Of a DNA stretch of 64,000 nt, positions 21,330 through 34,500 are shown one piece after another. Each line of letters opens with the position of its first letter. The first letter of the stretch is position 1. Under the pieces are notes generated by a model. That model saw nothing but the letters and a program-made list of their open reading frames with translations, searched no databases and had not been told where the DNA came from. The position numbers and the translations under genes are program-made. The DNA is from Neocallimastix lanati (nom. inval.) (taxonomy: Eukaryota; Neocallimastigomycota; Neocallimastigomycetes; Neocallimastigales; Neocallimastigaceae), in NCBI GenBank assembly GCA_016946835.1, contig JACVTC010000045.1, positions 1,086,501-1,150,500 of the forward strand. Reading direction: 5' to 3'.

Positions 21330-24188
21330 AAAAATATTAAAAATAATTAAAAAATTTAATAAAAATTTAAATATTGAATATAATTAAATTCATAAAGATT
21401 ATTTTTAATTATAAGAATAATTATTATTATAAAAAATTGACTTATATTTTTATTAATAATAAAATAAAAAAGGAAAATAAAATTATATCAAAAATTAAAA
21501 TAATTTAATAAAAATTTTAAAATAAATAAAAATTTTTGAAAAATTAATAAAATAATTAAAAAGTTTTAATATTAAATAATTTATATTTAATATAAATAAA
21601 GGTTTAATTTAAAATTTAAGTATAATAATTTCTGTAAATGACATTGTGAATATTTATATATTTCCTTCATTCACTTCATTTTCTAATTTATTTTCGATTT
21701 TTATTTTATATATCTCATTTCTTAAGTATTATACAAATTCAATATCAACATATTAAATATCAACGGCTTGATGACTATTATTAATATCATTTAATAATTA
21801 TATCCATAATTATTATATATAAATTATATTATATTCGTATATTAAATGATTTTATTAGTTATATGAGTTTTTAATTATTTCTATAAATATTATCTTTAAT
21901 TTCTAAAAATATTACCTTTATTTTTATTCAAAATTTTGGTATCAATTATTATTATCTAAATTTAATAATTGAAATTAATATTAACTCCATTAAAATATAT
22001 TAAAATAAAACTCAAGGTAGTAGTTATGTTAATAATTGTACTAAACATTATTTATAGTATATTCCTATTAGATCAATTAAAAACTAAAAAATATTATATA
22101 ATTATTAATAAGTTTATAATAAATGTTATAGGTAAATCATCTATGATGAATTGAGAATCTTGAATATAAGATAATTTTAAAAAAATGAAATTTTAAATTA
22201 AGTACTACTTATATAAAATGATGTATTAATATATAAATTAAAATTTTAATATTTTTAATTATAGAAAATTAAATAGAACTATATTTAAATATTACTTATT
22301 TTTTACTAAAAACTCTTAGATTTTTGAGAAAGTATTAAAGTATAAAATTAATGTAAATATTTATTTACTACTATAAAAATTTAAAATAATAACATAGAAT
22401 AAATCAAAATCAATTTAATTAATTTGAAAAAAAAATAAAAAAAATAAAAAAATTCTTAAATAAAAAAAATTAATTGCGTTTTTCGTATTTATAAAATTAA
22501 GAAAAGGAATATAATATTTTTAATATTTTTTGTAGTTTTATTTATATATTAAATATATTAAAATTTGTATTATTAAAATTTTATTGTTAATAATAAAATT
22601 TAATATAGATTGTTGAAAATATAGAATGCTGAAATTCTCAGGATTTCAGTTGAAAAATTCAATATTTCAGATAGGAGACTATTATGAATATATTTAGAAT
22701 GGCTTGAAGTATATTTACAAAAGTGGTGACTTAGTTTTGAATTATTTTACATTATTTACGTTGATTAGATAATCATTTGGTTGAAAATTAAATTTTACCA
22801 TTCGGTTGAGGATTGTATGAAATGTTAAATTAAAGATTGATGCAATAGCTGTTGATGAATTCTTCTAATGGTAATTTGATTATCAAAGCTAATAAGTTTT
22901 TTTTTTTAATACACATTTTTTAAATTTAAAAATCTTACTAAATAATAATTATTTTTTTTTAAATTAGTTATATATTAATATTTATTACAATTGAATTTAA
23001 ATAATAAATAATATTATTTTCAACTTAATTATTTATGTTAACAATTATTTTAGATATTATAACTTTTTATTTTATATTCAATTTAAACTTGAATTTTTAT
23101 TTTTTGCTAATCATTTTCAATACATAATTTTTATCTATTTATTTAGTTGACTATTATTTATTAAAATATTTTGATTATATTTTATAATTTTTAAATTAGT
23201 ATTCGATTTTCAATAGATATTTTTAACCCCTTAATTCAATTTACTATTATTTTTAATTTAAAAAATAATTTTCTATTATTTTCAATTCATGATTTAGTTG
23301 ATTATTAGTTTATTTCTTTTTTTTGCATTTAAGTAGAAAAATTTCTTAAATGTTATATATGTTATTAAATAGAATTTTATCTTTTAATTTTATTATTATA
23401 TTTATTATAATTATTCCAATTTATCTTTGAAATGTAACTCAAGCGGCGGTTTTTGTTTTTAGCATGATAACGATAAAATTTTATTAAAAATTAATATTAT
23501 TTATATTTAGAAACGATTTTATATTTATTAATGTATTGATTTTTATCCTACTATTCATTAATGGTTATATTGAAAAATAATTATTTTTTCAATTATAATT
23601 TAAAAATCAAACATTATAAACTTTTAATAAAAAATTAAATATAATATAATATTTTTTTATATAAGTTTTCTGTTTTATTTAAAAATAAATAATATTTATT
23701 TTAAAGAGTTTCCATTAAATTTAATAATTTTTAAAAATATATTGATTTAATCAATAAATATATAATTAATTGATTGTAAAATACAAAAAAAAAAATAAAA
23801 TAATAAAAAATTATATATATTAATGTTTTTTAATTATTTTTAATAGTATCTAAATATTTTTATGAAATTTATAATTAATTAATCAATATCAATTAAATAA
23901 TTGATAAATTTTTAAAGTAGTTTCATTTATTTCTATTTGAAAATGTTTGTAATATATGAAAATTTAACCTATTGCAACTCAAATATTAAAATTTACTATT
24001 TTTTTATAAATTAAATTATTTATTAAAAATTTACATTTTAATTTAAGTACATCAAATGTTAAATAAAATTATAAAATTTTATAAATATATATATATTTAA
24101 AGATTATTATTCCTTTATTTTGTTAAATATAAGTTTTAGTTTAAATATATTTAAAATAAATAAATTTTATATTATTAATTTTTGTTCA
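21330..24188. other. Long A+T-rich spacer, worn leader-like DNA in part
   Basis: No gene recognised in 2.8 kb. A less A/T-biased patch at 22610-22880 contains a hairpin (CTGAAAT at 22629-22635 against ATTTCAG at 22643-22649) but no frame. The part at about 22990-23330 carries worn strings like those of the copia leaders (CAACTTAATTATTTATGTTAACAATT, TTTAGTTGACTATTATTTA), so it is probably the remnant of another minus-strand element. Confidence 0.45.
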
Positions 24189-24965
24189 ATGTCACTATTA
24201 AAATTTTTATTACTATTATTTATATTTATAAATAATTTTTTTTTAATAAAATGTTCATTACCAATTAAAATATCTGTTATTATACCTGTTTATAACACTG
24301 AACCTTACCTAAAAAGATCTATACAATCTGTGCTTGATCAGACATTAAAAGAAATAGAAATAATATGTATTGATGATGGTTCTACAGATAATTCATTAAA
24401 TATTTTAAATGAATTCAAAAAAATAGACAATAGGATTACAGTAATACATTTTAAAGAAAACAAAGGACCATCTATTTGTAGAAATACTGGTATTAATATA
24501 GCCAATGGTGAATTTATTGGTTTTACTGATAGTGATGATTATGTTGATAAACGATACTTTGAAAATTTATATAAGTACGGTAAAGATAAAGATATTGTAA
24601 TAGGTACTTTTGTAAGAAGTACAAATGATACTGAAGATTATATTCTTCATAAAAAATTAAAGAAAATACAAGGATATGTATGGAATAGTATTTTTAGGAG
24701 AAAATTTTTAGATGCCAACAATCTAAGATTTCCAACAAATATAAGATTTAAAGAAGATGAAATATTTAGAACAGAATGTTACAAACATGATCCTAAATTA
24801 TTTGAAACTCCGGATGAAGGAATATATTATTATTACAAACAACGAGAAGGAACATTATGTAATTATAAAGAACGATATATGAAAAATTTATCAAAAAAAA
24901 TTTATAAACAATCTAAAAGGAAAGAAAAAGCAATGAGAAGAAAAACATTAAATAAAAATCAATAA
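24189..24965 (+). CDS. Secreted-type family 2 glycosyltransferase, subtype 2
   Basis: 258 residues from the ATG at 24189. An in-frame ATG at 24120 would add 23 residues, but 24189 puts the hydrophobic signal peptide (MSLLKFLLLLFIFINNFFLIKCS) at the very N-terminus as in the sister genes. The GT2 core reads KISVIIPVYNTEPYLKRSIQS, with IDDGSTDNS, a DSDD metal site (114-117) and KED (188-190) as catalytic base region. GIYYYYKQREGT precedes a basic tail. A sequon at N146 lies where the other three have theirs. It is closest to 58074-58832 (both have DQTLKEIE and SIFRR.FL). Likely a luminal sugar transferase of bacterial descent; donor and acceptor unknown. Confidence 0.9.
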   Translation: MSLLKFLLLLFIFINNFFLIKCSLPIKISVIIPVYNTEPYLKRSIQSVLDQTLKEIEIICIDDGSTDNSLNILNEFKKIDNRITVIHFKENKGPSICRNTGINIANGEFIGFTDSDDYVDKRYFENLYKYGKDKDIVIGTFVRSTNDTEDYILHKKLKKIQGYVWNSIFRRKFLDANNLRFPTNIRFKEDEIFRTECYKHDPKLFETPDEGIYYYYKQREGTLCNYKERYMKNLSKKIYKQSKRKEKAMRRKTLNKNQ

Positions 24966-25758
24966 ATTAATAAATATTTAAAATTATATATATATTATAA
25001 ATTTTTAATAATATTGAAAAGATTTTTAAATTTATAAAATATATTTTAATTTTATTATTTACGTATAGTAATAAAATGAATTAATTACTAAGTCATATTT
25101 TAATGAAATTTCAAACAAAATAAATTTAATAACAATTATATTATATATACAAAAAATTTATTTTAATTTAATAAAAAAATTTAGATAATTAAATTTTTTA
25201 TTATAATTAAAATATAAAAGAAGAAATTATTTATATTAAAATAATAAATTAAATAAAATATTATATACAAAAAAAATTAATCAATAAATTTATTTTAAAA
25301 CTTTTTGTTACTTTATTTAAAAAGATTTTTATGTAATAATTCTTTTTAATAAATTTGAATAAATGTTTCATTTAAAAGAATAAAAACCTCAGTATCTGAG
25401 GAAATTAAAAAAATATAAACTCAAAATTTTATTTTAAATAATTAATATTAATATTTAAAATATTTAAGATGACTAAACTTACTTTATAGTATTAAATTAT
25501 ATAGTTCAATCCAAGAAATTTATTAACTTGATTAAAATATAAAATATCTCAGAAATATGAGATTCTTTATTAAAACAAAAAATAAAACTAAAAATTATCA
25601 ATTTTTCTTAATATTAATTTTTATTATAAAAATAAAATGTACATAAGTTGAAATATTAATTTGAAAATAAATAATTGTTAATCATAAAATTTGAATTTAA
25701 AACTTTTAGATAAATTCAAAAATTATAATGATAATAATAAATAAAAACAATTTTTATA
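24966..25758. other. A+T-rich spacer, no gene seen
   Basis: Featureless apart from a perfect small hairpin CCTCAGTATCTGAGG at about 25387-25401, roughly 420 bp after the glycosyltransferase stop. No function can be assigned. Confidence 0.5.
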
Positions 25759-26110
25759 AGAGGGATGACCTTCTAGTACTTATATATATATTCGTTTATT
25801 TAATGGTGTATTAAGATTAGTACAGTTTAAATTAATTTAATGTTAAATTTTTTTTCCCTCGCAAGAGCAGTAATCATTCTAAGAGTATAATGTTTTAATA
25901 GAGGAGCAAATTTTTTTTGTAATAGATACCGTATTCTTGGTTGTATCCCTTTGCTTCTAGTTTTGCTTTTCTTTTTATTATAGTATCATTATAAGATTTG
26001 AAAACCCGTCAGGATGAAATTAAATTTAATTCTGGGGGTATTCTTTTAACTGTTATAAGAACACATAGATTTTCAATGTTATTTAGTTCTTTTTTTCTTA
26101 CCTATTGGTT
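25759..26110 (-). mobile_element. Copia pol fragment (reverse transcriptase part)
   Basis: Minus-strand DNA that aligns with the reverse transcriptase part of element E (16490-16830). It retains the segments corresponding to the EGHPSYGK region, the TQQYGIDYKE region and the SRWVFK region. It is short, without LTRs, and decayed by many breaks, so it is an old isolated fragment. Confidence 0.7.
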
Positions 26111-26884
26111 TTTGTTTAAAGTTTAAATATATATATATAATTATAAAATTCAATAAAAGTTTTATTATTTAATTTTATGTGATATTCGTCATAATTATTT
26201 TAAAATATATTAAAAATACTCAGCCCCGAGTAGGGGTATACTCGATTCATATATAATAAATCGCCTGCAAGGGGAATCAACTTTACTCTTATAAAGTAGA
26301 TCCACGGTATTGGTGCAAAATAGTAGTAAAGTTATATTTTGTGTTAATTAATAACATTATGCGCAATGGTTATGTCATTTGTACAATTTTTTCCTTTGAT
26401 CATTCACTGCGGAATATAATGATGCATTTTTTGAACATTGTTAAATAAGTTACACCCAAGAATAAGTAATAAATCTTCAATGTATTTCTATTATCATGAA
26501 GTATTACTATTCTCATATAAGAATCTATTGTATTCAATTAAATTTCAACTATATATTTCATATATCCCGTTGTGAGAGATTGATTCACTCTAAATCATGT
26601 AATAATTTATTTAAATCTTTACTGATTTTGTACCATAATATTTCATCAATTCAGTCTTAGTTATTAAATACTTTATGATATTCAAATTAAATAATCTATT
26701 GAAAAAAGTGCTAAATCAAATTATTTTTCAATCATTCAACATAATACTAATTATCTAAATTATTTACCCCAAAAAGATATAAAATTGTTACAATTCTCAT
26801 TATACTCAAGACTTTATAATAAAAACAGACTTTTATTTTTTATTTTTTTTAGTTTATTAATTTTTAGTTTTTTTTATTACTATT

Positions 26885-27328
26885 ATGGAAATCCAATATA
26901 TAAGAAATAAGAATTTCATTATAAGAGGTTCAAGGTGTCACGGTATTCCAATGGAGAATACGAAACTACTCTTTATCCGCGGACTTCGATCTTGGCCTGA
27001 AATCAAAATGAGAAGACATTTAAAGAAAACTCTGAAAGAATTAAATATTAAGGTTTTATCAGTTAAACGAATTGCTAATTTTAACAATGTATTCTTTAAA
27101 ATTAAAATAGTAAGTAATGAAGAAGAAATAATATCTATTACTGAATGTATTGTTAATAGTTTCAAATGTGATTCAATTAATGTTATTAATTGTAGCAAAA
27201 GGAATCATAAATATAGTCTTTCTTCTCTCAAAAGGAAACATTTGATTTATCAGAAAAAGTTAATACATCATATAAAATTAACTTATCTTATACTTCAATT
27301 TCAAGTACAAGTTCAAGTTCAAGTTTAG
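26885..27328 (+). CDS. LINE ORF1-like frame
   Basis: 147 codons starting MEIQYIRNKNFIIRG, with a basic and hydrophobic pattern (IKMRRHLKKTLKELNIKVLSVKRIANFNNVFFKIKI) that resembles a small RNA-recognition fold: an alpha helix followed by beta strands and the K/R-rich loop. It ends in a QVQVQV repeat coming from a CAAGTT microsatellite. It lies directly upstream of the endonuclease, where ORF1 of a LINE would be expected. The RNA-binding assignment is inference. Confidence 0.45.
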   Translation: MEIQYIRNKNFIIRGSRCHGIPMENTKLLFIRGLRSWPEIKMRRHLKKTLKELNIKVLSVKRIANFNNVFFKIKIVSNEEEIISITECIVNSFKCDSINVINCSKRNHKYSLSSLKRKHLIYQKKLIHHIKLTYLILQFQVQVQVQV

Positions 27329-27459
27329 GTTCAATTTCAATTCATGTTCAAATTCATTTTCAAATTCATTTTCAAATTCCGATTCAAATTCATACACAAG
27401 TTCATTCAATTATAATAATTCCAATCATATTGATAACACTCAAGTTAATAATAATACAA

Positions 27460-28112
27460 TGAAAAAATTTTCTCTATGTGTAAATTGGAATAGTAATGGA
27501 TGGAACTTTGATAAAAAAGAAAGTGTTGAAATCTTTATTTCAATGTACAAACCACTTTTCTTATACTTTCTAGAAACAGGAAATGGTTCAGATTCTAATA
27601 GTAAATATCCATATCAAGTATCATTAAAAAACTAAAAACATTTCTTCAAAAAATCTAATAATGAAATTCCCTGTAAAATAGGACTTTATATAGGTTTTCA
27701 AAATTCTTATCAAGCTTCTCTTGAAAACAATACTTATGAGTATATTATTTTTTTGTATACTCATAATTTTTGGAATTTCATTAAATGTTCTATTGGTAAT
27801 GTGTACGTACCTCATAGTAGCCATAGCCTTTATAATAGAACTGCTAGAATTGAAATTTTGTCTTGGTTAAATAGTCACTCTTCCCATCCTTCAATGTTGG
27901 TTGGTGATTTTAATTTACCTACTGAGAAATTAGATAATTTGATCTCTAAATTTAATAATTGGAAAATTCTTCCCTTATGGGGCTTCTCAATTTCATGGAG
28001 TAGAGGTAACAGAGAATCTGATATAGATTATGAGATTGTCAATGATTATATGTTATATTAACTATCATATGGTACTTTTATTAACTTTCCCCCTATTTCG
28101 GATCATAAGCCT
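27460..28112 (+). pseudogene. LINE AP endonuclease domain
   Basis: Pieces of the endonuclease/exonuclease/phosphatase fold in order: MKKFSLCVNWNSNGW (first strand with the Asn), LFLYFLETGN (Glu motif), GLYIGFQN, NVYVPHSSHSLYNRTARIEI, MLVGDFNLPT (the GDFN motif), SWSRGNRESDIDY and SDHKPL (the terminal Asp-His). It would nick target DNA for target-primed reverse transcription. An in-frame stop after VSLKN near 27630 and another after VNDYMLY (28059) break it. Confidence 0.8.
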
Positions 28113-28269
28113 TTATAAATAAAAGATAAATGTTTTTCATTAGATAATTTAGATAATTATTACTCCCTGCCTAAAAAGACAGTTAAATTGGAAAGATTAG
28201 AATGTTTAAATGGAAAAGAATCAATTTTTGATAATAATTATTTTAGTGTATTAGAAGTGATTCCAGATC

Positions 28270-29400
28270 CTAATATTAGTATTGATGATGTTTCTATGGA
28301 ATATATATCAATTTCATTCAATATTTCTAAAGAAAGGAGTTAGACAAGGTTGTCCACTATCACTAATTCTTTTCAATCTATTTATTAATGACATTTTTAA
28401 TCATTTTTCAGAACTTGGAATTCCTTTAGGCGAATCTAGATGTTGTGGTAGACACTTTACAGATGATATTGTTCTATGCTCACCGTCAAGAACTAAGTTA
28501 AAAAAAATGCTTAAGAAGGTAAATGAAAATGGGCTAAATTTAATATTATGAATTTTGGAATTAACAAATGTGCATCGATGGTGATTCGACCATATACATC
28601 TCTTTTTCAAAATATAAGAGATCCTACTTTTTATCTTGCTGGTCAACCAATCCCAATAACTAAATATTATACCTATTTTGGTATAGCATTTGATAAAAGC
28701 TTATAGTTGAACCCTATAATTAAATTACTTAACTCTAAAGTTACCAAAGCTCTCTTTTCTGTTAGTAAATTTCTTTCAAACTCCAAAATTTCTATTCCAT
28801 TTAAGAAAATTATAATTAACACGTACGTGCTAAGTAAAACCTCTTTCTTTGCACCTTAGCTTGGTTCAAATAAAGAGAGAAGAAATAATACTCAGAAATT
28901 AATTAATAAAAGATTAAGATGGATTGCAGGTATACAAAAAGCTAAATCCATTTATTATATATTAATGTATATTCTATTTCAAAAGATTTAAATATTCCTC
29001 CATTGTCAGCTAAGTGTGCTTTGTCTCAAGTCAAATGTTTTGATAAATGGAATGATTCAAATTGTATTATTTCCTATTTAGTTAATAATATTCCAAAATC
29101 TAGAAAATATACATGGACGAAAGAAAGTAGAACTCTTAAACGTAAACTACAGAAAAGAGGTAATAACATTAATAAAATCAAGGATTTTTATTGGAAAAGA
29201 GATATAAAAATCAATTCTATTAAAGCTGAATTCTATGACAAAAACAGATTTGAAGAAACATCAAATTTTATAAAACTTTGTTATGAATATCTTAATCTTT
29301 CATATGGTTTCTATTGGCTATTGAGAGCATGAAGCGGATATAAATTAGATGATAGAATTGCTAAAGCATTAATTGATTGTTAATTTTTCAATCATATTCG
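28270..29400 (+). pseudogene. LINE reverse transcriptase (palm end, thumb) and C-terminal domain
   Basis: The RT block KKGVRQGCPLSLILFNLFINDIF is followed by HFTDDIVLCSPS, where FADD is usual: the second residue is T, while the two aspartates remain. FGINKCASMVIRP, a thumb-like segment and a C-terminal region (AKCALSQVKCFDKWNDSNCIISYL, YTWTKESRTLKRKL, FYWLLRA.SGYKLDDRIAKA) come next. Blocks before GVRQGCP are absent. The frame changes several times. The order is that of APE-type LINEs. Confidence 0.75.
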
Positions 29401-29499
29401 TAGTAAAGTCAATAATAAAATTTTATTTTTATATAACGTTTTTAACCGGGGGCAACCTAACAAATGATATCGTTAATAGTAATAATGAAAATAATAAAA

Positions 29500-29570
29500 G
29501 TAGTAATAGTAATAGTAATAGTAATAATAGTAATAGTAATAATAGTAATAGTAATAATAGTAATAATAGT
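29500..29570 (+). repeat. AGTAAT microsatellite
   Basis: About twelve units of AGTAAT and AATAGT variants, within the 3' part of the LINE. It creates an artificial Asn/Ser run in one frame. Confidence 0.85.
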
Positions 29571-30055
29571 TTTTGTAATTATAGTTATAATAATATGCAC
29601 CAGATGAAATCAGGTGCTTATTTTCATTATCAGTTCTTGGTGGTTAAAGCGGCTCTTCATCAATCGATTATACCTATTGCTATTGACCAGCAATGGTCTT
29701 TATTCAATCGAATCATACTACTACTAAAAAGAGCGTCAATGCTGAAGAAACAGTAAGACAGGCAAGCAGGGCTAGCACAACCAATGAAAATTATAATTTC
29801 GTATTTTAAAATTATGATTAACATTGTGAAGTCAAAATTAATTATTTTACTACAGTATAATAATGCCCTTGTAAAGTTTTACAGATATTAATTAAATGAA
29901 TCTAGAATACATTATCCCATTGTTTTATTTTATTATATGTTTTTTTTTTTGTTTCGTTTATTTTTTTATCTTTTTTTTTTATTAAATGTATTTTATTATA
30001 TATTTAGTTAATAAAAATGGAACAAGTTTGCTGCCGTTAAAGAAAAAAAAATTAA

Positions 30056-31261
30056 AAATATTCAAATACCATAAAAAAGTTTAAATTTTACAAAACAGCA
30101 ACGAAAAAAAACTTTTATTGATGCCTATTTTAAATGTGACCTGGAAGCAAGAAAAATACACTATATCTTTTTTAATAAAATATTCTGATTAATTGATGTT
30201 CATAGTTTCAATATTATGTTTCCACAAATGAATCTGAATATCCCAGACTTAATGAATAAAGTAAATATTTTATCTGATATCAAAATATACTATATAAATT
30301 TGATTCAAGTATAAAAAGTATTAAAGATAATTTAATTATTAAATTGCCATTTCCAACAAGAAAAATCAATTAAAACCAAAATCTGAACAAATGAATATAA
30401 GAGTTTACTATATTATAAAATTGATTAGAAATAATGAAATTAAATTATAGTATATAGAGTCATAATATAACTTTGTTAATAAAATTTCTAAATATTTAAC
30501 TATATTAAAATTGATAATTTTAGATTTTTAACTAAAGTTAGGGATAGGATATTATTAATTTTTATATATAATCCTTCTGCAATTAGTTTATTTGTTAAGT
30601 TATCTTTTTATCCATTATACTGTTTTTGATAAGTTATATTGTTTGAAAATTAAATTAAAAATGTATGATATTTAAATGATATAAAATATATTTTAATTTA
30701 ATTTAATTAATTAATATAAGAATATTAATTTGATAATTTTTTAAATCGATTTAATTTAAACTTTATTTTATAATATTAAATAATTTTAAATATTAAATAT
30801 CCTTAAAAAAAAAGATTTTTAATTTTATAATATTTTAATTTTATTTATATTTTTTTTAAAAGTTATTTAATTATTAATTGAGAATATTATTAATTAAGGT
30901 TCTTATATTAATATATTATATAAAATTATAATCTTACAAAATGAAAAAAATATATATATATAAAATTAACATGAAAAATTAAATATTTCTATGCGAGCTT
31001 ATAATAAAAAATTGATAAAATATAATTAAATATATTAAACTATATATATATATTTATGACTTAATAAATAATAATTATTTTTTATTAATAAGCAAAAAAA
31101 TAATAACAGAATTAAAAATAGAATAAATTTAATAATAAAAAAAAATATTTAAATAAAAATAATTTGTATTTCAGTATTAATAATTATTAATATATAAATT
31201 AAATATACTTTTAAAAATATAAAATATTTTTTTTAAAAAATTAATATGGATTAAGAATAAA
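30056..31261. other. A+T-rich spacer, no gene seen
   Basis: No supported feature. Several TATATA and poly-A/T runs only. Confidence 0.55.
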
Positions 31262-31532
31262 TGTGAAAAACAAATTTATAAATTTAAGAAAAACATTGTA
31301 TTAATAAAAACAATATAACAAAGTATTTTATATTATGAGTTATATTATAAATTGTTTATTAATAATTTTTATTATATAGATATATATTTTTTTTCTAAGA
31401 GATATTTTTACATTAAATTTATTTCATATTTTTATATCTTAGTTAACATTATTTAATTTACTTAGACAACAATTATTGGTTGATTTAAATTAATAATATA
31501 AATAAATGTATGTAACGATTTAGTCTCTAATA
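31262..31532 (-). repeat. Element B 3' LTR
   Basis: About 271 bp. On the plus strand it begins TGTGAAAAACAAATTTATAA and ends TCTCTAATA next to TTCCCCCAC, the polypurine tract on the other strand. Confidence 0.88.
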
Positions 31533-31588
31533 TTCCCCCACAATTATAACTTATTTTTTTAAGGTTATAATTGATTTTTTTTTTTAAT

Positions 31589-34500
31589 TTAAAAAATAAG
31601 TTTATAAATTTTCAAGTCCATTGGCTGTGTTAATAATGAATTTCTAAATTTATCCATGGAAGATCCGTTTAGATATTTCGTAAAGCTATCTGCTAAATTG
31701 TTTTGAGATTTTACATATTTCAATATTATTTTATTGCTCTTTACTAATTCTCTTACATAGTGCAATCTTATATCCATATGCTTTGTTCTTGGATTAATCG
31801 ATTGGTTTTTTGCATTATAGATTGCGGCTTTATTGTCTATGTTGACTTCAATACCACTGATGTTATATTTTAATTCCTTCAATAAGTTTATGTACCACAT
31901 GCAATTTTTGCTACATTGGCTAAGACTATAATATTCGGCCTCAGCTGTGGAAGTCGATACACAATGCTGTGGTTTTGAACACCAACTAATAGGTGAATCT
32001 CCTATTGTAATTACAAATCCTGTAGTCGATCTTCTTGTTTTTGTGTCCCCAGCGTAGTCTGCATCTACGAAAGCTTTGACATTGCAGTTTCTTGATATGT
32101 TAATACCATATTTTATTGTTCCCTTTAAATATTTTAATATTTCTTTTAAATTTTCCCAATCTTCCAAGTTAAGTTCTTTTGATTTTTGTGCCGCTTTGGA
32201 TACTGCATATAATATATCGGGTCTAGTACAGATACCTAAGTATAATAAGCTTCCAACAGCGCCTCTATAAGTAGTTTCATTCATTTTCGTTTTTCTTAAT
32301 TCTTCATTTTCAATTGGTGTTATATTACGAATAGGAGTAGCACTTGATAATCCATATTTGGTAATTATATCGTTTATATATCTTTCTTGATTTAAGAAAT
32401 AACCGTTTTTATGCTTTACAAATTTTATTCCTATTATGAAATTGACTTCACCAATTTCTTTTATTTTGAATTTATTTTTTATCATATTTTTGATTTGATC
32501 TACTTTTGCTTTGTTACCTGCAAGTAGTATATCGTCCACATAAACAGCTATGAGGCATGTAATCTTGTTATGTTTATCTGTTGTAAAGTATATGCATGGT
32601 TCACAAGTCAATCTTTTGAAGCCAATGTTTAGTAGATGCCCATTTAATTCATTGTTCCATTCCATTCCGCTTTGCTTTAAACCATATATAGCTTTCTTGA
32701 GTTTCCAGATTTATTTCGTGTGATCGGGATGTCCCTTTGGAGGCTCCATGTATATTTCTTCCTTTAGATGAGCGTTTAAATAAGCAGCATTAACATCTAT
32801 TTGTTCTTTTTGGAAATTATTTCTTGCTGCTATATGTGTAAATATTCTTATCGAATCTAGTTTTAAGGTGGGTGCAAATGTATCTTTATAGTCTATTCCA
32901 TGTTGCTGTGTGAACCCTTTTGCTACAAGACTTGTTTTTCTTTTGACTATGTCCCCTTTAGAGTTTCTTTTGTATTTGAATATTAGTCTGGATTTGATAA
33001 TATTAGTTTCTTCTGGGATTTCATCTTTATTTACTTGTTCATAAACTTTTAGGTCTCTCAAGTTGCCAAATTCATTTTCAGCAGAGTTAAACCATTCTTC
33101 TTAATCTTCGAGGTTGTATTTATCGTCATAGTCTAAAGGTTCTCTTAAATTTTTATTTAATACTTGATTGTTACATATTAAAGTATTATTAATGTTAGGT
33201 GTTTGGTTTCCTTTAACTTAATTGTTTTGGTTGCTTATAATACTGTTGATATTCATATCGTTTGTTTCAGAATGAATGTTCGTATTTGAATGATTGTTGT
33301 TGTTTTTTGTTTGATTAGTGTTGATGTTATTATCATTGCTTTGAGTAGTATTAATAGTGTTATTTTGATTATTATTGATGTTGTTATTTTTGTTAGTTCT
33401 GGTAACTTTGGGTTGACTTGTGCTATTAGTTGTATTTTGACTAGAAGTGTTATTAGTATTTTGGTCTTTTCCTTGTTTATTGAAATGAACTGTGTTTTTG
33501 TTTATGCTGTTTTCTGGAATAAATATTGATGCTGGTTTTGCGTTAATATGATTTTTTGTGTAAGAGTTATTGTAGTAATAAGAACTACTATTCCCCCAAA
33601 TTTCATAATTGGGAATAAAATTTTGATGGTCAGTACAGCAATTAGTCGTATAAAAATCTCCAGGATTGGATTCAAAAAATTCAACACTACGTGAGAGTAT
33701 TATTTTATTGTTAGATGTGTCTAATATTTTGTAATCTCTGGGGTTATCTGAGTAACCAAGAAAAATACCAGGAGAAGCATTATTTTGAAATTTTGTTCTA
33801 AAGGATTTTGGGATGTAGTAATAGACTTTTCATCCAAATACTCTTATATTTGAATAATCTACTTTTGATTTGTTTAGCCGTTCATATGGGATAATGTTGT
33901 TGATTCCACGATGTGGTATTCGATTATGTATATAATTAGAGGTGTGAACGGCGTTTTCCCAAAAGTATTTACTCAACTTAGCATCGTTAAGCATTACTTT
34001 GGCAGATGAGATTAGAGTTCCATTGAATCGCTCAGCTCTTCCATTTTGCTGAGGATTGTGTGGAACAGTAAATTGTTGAATGATTCCGTAAGATTGACAG
34101 AAGTCCTTGAAGTTATTATTGCCGAATTCCGTACCATTATCAGACCGTAAATATTTTATTCTAGTATTGTACAAATTTTTTACGTTATTGAACCATTTAT
34201 AAAAGCGGGAAATGTGTAATCTTCATCTTTTAGAAAAAGAACCCATCCGTATCTAGAGTAATCATCTAAAATAGTAAAAAAATATTTGTTTCCGTGAAAG
34301 GATTCAGGTAATGGACCTACCAAGTGTAGTAGTTCAAAGATGTGATTAGTTGTATTAATATTTTTTGAATAAGGTTTGTTTTTAATCTTAGATTGAGCAC
34401 ATAGAGGACATTTTAATTTGATGTCTGTCTTAAGTAATTTGTTTTTAATTGATTTTATATCGAAGTAACTAAACCTTCTGTGCCATAAATTTAATTTATC

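Larger units (their letters stand above)
26220..30055 (+). mobile_element. Non-LTR retrotransposon (LINE), degraded
   Basis: The plus strand shows an ORF1-like frame, an AP-type endonuclease, a partial reverse transcriptase, a C-terminal domain, and a 3' UTR ending in an A-rich tail (GTTAAAGAAAAAAAAATTAAAA at about 30036-30057). The 5' limit is uncertain; the less A/T-rich stretch from 26220, with the small hairpin CCCCGAGTAGGGG, is taken as the 5' UTR. The endonuclease ends near 28110 and the first RT block starts near 28310, so the N-terminal fingers of the RT are missing. Several frame changes and stops interrupt ORF2. Long dead. Confidence 0.8.

Noticed and set aside
26221-26310. Possible structured RNA gene (GC-richer patch with CCCCGAGTAGGGG hairpin)
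   Set aside because: It is directly upstream of the LINE coding region and more simply its 5' UTR. No known RNA family was recognised.
29373-29756. 127-codon open frame with an Asn/Ser run as a host gene
   Set aside because: It lies inside the LINE 3' part and its repeat comes from the AGTAAT microsatellite.
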